The position numbers and the translations under genes are program-made. Source: Sneathiella sp. (GTDB taxonomy: Bacteria; Pseudomonadota; Alphaproteobacteria; Sneathiellales; Sneathiellaceae). Taken from it: DNA of 7,887 bases. Each line of letters begins with the position of its first letter. Within the stretch, counting starts at the first letter, position 1. Positions 5,321 through 7,887 of the stretch are shown here, one piece after another. The DNA is taken from NCBI GenBank assembly GCA_016765515.1, contig JAESPT010000265.1:1-7887 (forward strand), in the 5' to 3' direction. Below the pieces are notes generated by a model. The model had not been told where the DNA came from and searched no databases. It was given only the letters and a program-made list of their open reading frames with translations.

Positions 5321-6343
5321 TCATTTTAATGTGAAAAATTCCAGACATCCGGTTTCTCTAAGATACTGATCTGCCCTGTTTTTGCTCTCGGGGGGCAGGG
5401 AGGCATATCTGGATCTCAAGTCGCTGAGACACTTTATCTGATATTTGAATGTCTTCTGTGTGTAAGGATGTCCCAACAGGTTTAAACTGAAGTTTTCTTT
5501 CCCTGCATCGAAAGCGTCTGCATTCGCTTGCAGAAAAGGCAAATAAACTTCGCCGGCGAAGTTGAGTAATCCTATTGTAGCGGGATTGAGTGTTTCACCA
5601 GAGAGCCATTCCCCCTCAATACCGGACGCGTCTTCCAAAATTCGGATCCAGCTTTCTGTTCGCTGCGCTTCTTCTCGCATAATTGCTAGTGGCGTGGGAT
5701 CGGTTGCCAGGGTGCACAATTGCCCGAACAGTCCGAAATCACCCAGTGAAGGTCGAGAGCCAAAAAGGTAACGATGCTGATCCACATGTCCTTCCAGGAT
5801 GTTTAGAATTCTGTGGTATGAGTTTTCGACGGTAGGTCTGTTTTCCTCCGTACATCCAACAAGCGGCATGCGTCCAATTTGACGGTCAGAGAAAGCGTGC
5901 ATATGTGCCTTCCTCTCTTCATCAGTCGCGTCAGGATATTTTTCGTCAATAATCCATTGAGTGGCATATTTGATATCGGCCTCATACATCCAGCGATAAT
6001 GGAACATGGATTTTGTCAGCCATTCATCCCCCATATCTTCAATCAGATGACTGAGAAAAGCATGAGAAGGATCTTCGGGGATTATTGATCGGTCATCTGG
6101 GTGTCGTTCTTCCAGAAAATAGGCCAGCGGTGTGCTGTCGATCATTGTGCTGTTGTCCTCCGGCAGCATTAACACCGGGATCAGGGCAGGTTTTACATGA
6201 TCGATCAAACTTGAATTGCGGGTTGTTCGAATGACCCATTTGAACGGCAAACGTCGATAACGAAGGATGGCGCGCATTTTCATGGAATATGGCGAGCCGT
6301 TGGTGCCTATCAGTGTATAGGGTTTTGTTGATTGACTGCTCAT
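5321..6343 (-). CDS. Glutathione S-transferase family protein, long form
   Basis: A 340-residue protein with an N-terminal thioredoxin-like GST domain and an enlarged helical C-terminal part. Residues 9-80: strand Y-T-L-I-G, then N-G-S-P-Y-S-M-K-M-R-A at the helix where GSTs place the catalytic Ser/Tyr/Cys (Ser17, Tyr19 and Ser20 are candidates; no Cys), cis-Pro56 in I-P-V-L, and D-S (69-70) that binds the gamma-glutamyl group in GSTs. The C-terminal domain has D-E-W-L-T-K-S-M-F-H-Y-R-W and S-R-P-S-L-G-D-F-G-L-F-G-Q-L (196-209), a typical GST_C core. Usual GSTs have 200-230 residues, so about 100 are extra at the C-terminus. ATG 6343 has AGGAG (6351-6355) 7 bases upstream; an ATG at 6409 lacks one. 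Divergent from the thiol dioxygenase gene. Substrate is unknown; it may be a non-detoxifying relative. Confidence 0.88.
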   Translation of the reverse strand: MSSQSTKPYTLIGTNGSPYSMKMRAILRYRRLPFKWVIRTTRNSSLIDHVKPALIPVLMLPEDNSTMIDSTPLAYFLEERHPDDRSIIPEDPSHAFLSHLIEDMGDEWLTKSMFHYRWMYEADIKYATQWIIDEKYPDATDEERKAHMHAFSDRQIGRMPLVGCTEENRPTVENSYHRILNILEGHVDQHRYLFGSRPSLGDFGLFGQLCTLATDPTPLAIMREEAQRTESWIRILEDASGIEGEWLSGETLNPATIGLLNFAGEVYLPFLQANADAFDAGKENFSLNLLGHPYTQKTFKYQIKCLSDLRSRYASLPPESKNRADQYLRETGCLEFFTLK

Positions 6344-6350
6344 TATTTTT

Positions 6351-6355
6351 CTCCT
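6351..6355 (-). promoter_or_regulatory. Ribosome binding site deciding the GST-family start
   Basis: AGGAG on -, 7 bases before ATG 6343. It makes the 22 codons between 6409 and 6343 untranslated leader; those codons also encode a basic, non-GST-like stretch. Confidence 0.75.
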
Positions 6356-6383
6356 TTTTCGGCAGATCAGAAGTTTAGGAAAG

Positions 6384-6409
6384 ATTGTAGCGGGAGTCCA
6401 GATTGGCAA
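6384..6409 (-). promoter_or_regulatory. Weak candidate promoter for the GST-family gene
   Basis: Read on -, TACAAT (6384-6389) is a good -10, but the best -35, TTGCCA (6404-6409), is only 14 bases away. Either the -35 is poor or this is not the promoter. The divergent region 6344-6503 contains no gene. Confidence 0.2.
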
Positions 6410-6456
6410 AAGAATACAAAGATCATTTGATTCGTGAGAATATTGGTCTGCTTACC

Positions 6457-6484
6457 TTGCCTGATCCTGAGCATTCGATAGAAT
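6457..6484 (+). promoter_or_regulatory. Candidate promoter for the thiol dioxygenase-rhodanese operon
   Basis: TTGCCT (6457-6462), a 16-base spacer and TAGAAT (6479-6484). The -10 matches five of six consensus bases. Transcription would start near 6491, leaving a very short leader that begins almost at the ribosome binding site AGGAGG (6493-6498). Confidence 0.3.
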
Positions 6485-6503
6485 ATAGAAAAAGGAGGGG
6501 CCG

Positions 6504-7085
6504 ATGACTTTAATTCAAGAACGAAAAAATCTAATCGTCAGAACCATGGACCGAATTCGAACGCTGTTGAACGGACGTAATCCGGATTTGGATGTATTGG
6601 ATGCGGTAAAATCGGAATTGATGGAACTGGCGAAATCAAAACATCTGTTCAGCCTCGAAGATTTTCCGCCCCCGGACAGCAATAGTGAGCGAAACAGTTG
6701 TCTGTATCGCCTGTCAGAAGATGACGACCACCAATTCGCTCTGTATGCAAATGTAGCGAATGGCACCGTTGACGCCCCCCCTCATGATCACACAACGTGG
6801 GCTGTAATTGTCGGGTTGCTGGGGCAGGAGCGGAATAAATTCTACAAAAAGATTTCGCACGGGATTGCCGTGGAGCGGGAAGAAATAGTCGAAGAGGGAA
6901 CCGGTGTCACGCTTCTACCTGATGATCTTCACAGTATTCATATTCAGGCAGGTGAGGCTGTGCTCAACTTTCATCTTTATGGACTGGGGCTTGAGCAACT
7001 GCCAGGACGCAATTATTGGAGTGCTCACAATAAAATATGGAAAGTTTTCCCGCCTCATACGGATATCCGTGAGGCCCGATCATGA
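6504..7085 (+). CDS. Cysteine dioxygenase-type thiol dioxygenase (cupin)
   Basis: A 193-residue non-haem iron cupin of the cysteine dioxygenase family, which adds O2 to a thiol to give a sulfinate. After an N-terminal helical part, the cupin core has A-P-P-H-D-H-T-T-W (His94, His96) and D-D-L-H-S-I-H-I (His143), the three-His iron site. Arg69 in L-Y-R-L lines up with the carboxylate-binding Arg60 of rat CDO, and F-H-L-Y (His157, Tyr159) with its His155 and Tyr157. The crosslinking Cys93 of mammals is replaced by Val101, as expected for bacterial types that lack the crosslink. The substrate may be cysteine, 3-mercaptopropionate, mercaptosuccinate or another carboxylated thiol. ATG 6504 follows AGGAGG by 5 bases. 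The stop overlaps the rhodanese start (ATGA at 7082-7085), so the two are translationally coupled. Alignment with rat CDO is from memory. Confidence 0.87.
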   Translation: MTLIQERKNLIVRTMDRIRTLLNGRNPDLDVLDAVKSELMELAKSKHLFSLEDFPPPDSNSERNSCLYRLSEDDDHQFALYANVANGTVDAPPHDHTTWAVIVGLLGQERNKFYKKISHGIAVEREEIVEEGTGVTLLPDDLHSIHIQAGEAVLNFHLYGLGLEQLPGRNYWSAHNKIWKVFPPHTDIREARS

Positions 7086-7887
7086 ACTGGCCTGGAATCT
7101 CTGCTGATCAACTGCATAGGAAGTTGAAAACGGAGGGAGAACTGGCGTTTCTTGATGTGCGGGAGCAAGGCGTGCATGCGCAAGGGCATCCATTTTTTGC
7201 GGTCCCGTTACCCCTTAGTTGTTTGGAGTTGGAGGTAGAAAGGCTGGTCCCTCGTAAGTCGGTTCCCCTTTATTTATTGGATCAGGGGGATGGCGATACT
7301 TTGGCCATACGCGCTGCAGAGCGCCTACAGGAAATGGGTTATTCGGATATCACGATACTGGATGGCGGAGTTTCCGGGTGGCATAGTGCTGGCTTGGAGA
7401 TTTTTTCGGGTGTGAATGTTCCGAGTAAAGCATTTGGCGAGTTTGTCGAGGCTCGAAATGAAACGCCGCATATGAGCGCGGAGATCTTGGCTGAAAAAAT
7501 TAGCACCGGCGAAAAGATAACCATCCTGGATAGCCGTCCTTTTGATGAGTATCATCGTATGTGCATTCCAGATGGCCTGGATATGCCAGGGGCGGAATTG
7601 GTTTATCGGATCTTTGAAGCGGTTCAGGATGAGACACGTACAATTGTTGTTAATTGCGCGGGGCGAACCAGAAGCATAATCGGTGCCCAGTCGCTAAGGA
7701 ATGCAGGCATTAAAAATCCGATTTTTGCCCTTAAAGACGGGACAATGGGGTGGTATTTAGCTGGCAAGGAACTTGAACATAATGCTAACCGAATTGCCGG
7801 GCTGCCCTCGGAAAGCTCTTTGGAAAAAGCTATAAAAGCCGCAAAAAGTGTGGCTCAGAAGGCCGGTGTTTCAGAAATTAGCTGTCA
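7082..7887 (+). CDS. Tandem-domain rhodanese (sulfurtransferase), 3' truncated by window
   Basis: 268 codons are visible and the frame is still open at the right edge. Two rhodanese domains can be read. Domain 1 (about 5-106): A-F-L-D-V-R-E, then the active-site position L-L-D-Q-G-D-G, where Asp67 stands in place of the catalytic Cys, then L-D-G-G-V-S-G-W. Domain 2 (about 131-232): I-L-D-S-R-P-F-D-E-Y-H, then V-N-C-A-G-R-T-R-S with Cys192 as persulfide-forming Cys and an Arg-rich loop, then L-K-D-G-T-M-G-W. Rhodaneses move sulfane sulfur between thiols, sulfite or cyanide. The sequence continues past domain 2 with helical, Lys/Ala-rich residues, so more domains probably follow. The start overlaps the dioxygenase stop. 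No signal peptide, so cytoplasmic. Pairing suggests handling of the dioxygenase product or of its sulfur; this is inference. Confidence 0.9.
   Translation, partial: MNWPGISADQLHRKLKTEGELAFLDVREQGVHAQGHPFFAVPLPLSCLELEVERLVPRKSVPLYLLDQGDGDTLAIRAAERLQEMGYSDITILDGGVSGWHSAGLEIFSGVNVPSKAFGEFVEARNETPHMSAEILAEKISTGEKITILDSRPFDEYHRMCIPDGLDMPGAELVYRIFEAVQDETRTIVVNCAGRTRSIIGAQSLRNAGIKNPIFALKDGTMGWYLAGKELEHNANRIAGLPSESSLEKAIKAAKSVAQKAGVSEISC

Noticed and set aside
6904..7107. 67-codon open frame on + across the dioxygenase-rhodanese junction
   Set aside because: Lies in another frame within two well-supported genes that already overlap by ATGA; no motif.
1..7887. CRISPR array, insertion sequence, tRNA, toxin-antitoxin or defence genes
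   Set aside because: No spaced direct repeats, terminal inverted repeats, cloverleaf pattern or matching proteins were seen in any frame.

Overview
The window looks like chromosome from a Gram-negative bacterium, most likely a marine-type alphaproteobacterium. That placement is inferred from protein style (ECH1-like crotonase, PaaI-type thioesterase, aldehyde dehydrogenase, long GST-family protein, YjbQ) and a GC content that looks near one half by eye. No tRNA, rRNA, insertion sequence, CRISPR array, phage gene or plasmid gene is visible, and coding is dense with short gaps.

Left part (1-1495): the 3' end of an enoyl-CoA hydratase/isomerase gene on + runs into a convergent PaaI-type acyl-CoA thioesterase on -. 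Upstream of the thioesterase, also on -, is a 58-residue DUF1508/YegP-like protein. A divergent + gene encodes a YjbQ/UPF0047 protein.

Middle (1503-4452): two - strand genes probably form one unit. They encode an aldehyde dehydrogenase of succinate-semialdehyde dehydrogenase type, followed 49 bases later by a membrane-anchored M20 metallopeptidase that appears to start at TTG. A GC-rich hairpin and a small inverted repeat lie upstream.

Right part (4543-7887): a - strand gene for a two-TM protein resembling general stress proteins has a good sigma70-like promoter and the hairpin as its terminator. Next comes a 340-residue GST-family protein on -. Divergent from it is a + strand pair: a cysteine-dioxygenase-type thiol dioxygenase and a tandem-domain rhodanese, sharing an ATGA stop/start overlap. 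The rhodanese gene runs off the window.

Most genes are housekeeping or catabolic. No wholly new system is evident. The most interesting unit is the divergent GST / thiol dioxygenase / rhodanese cluster, which looks like a small thiol-oxidation and sulfur-transfer module. Its dioxygenase keeps the iron ligands but lacks the mammalian Cys-Tyr crosslink cysteine, and the first rhodanese domain has lost its catalytic cysteine.
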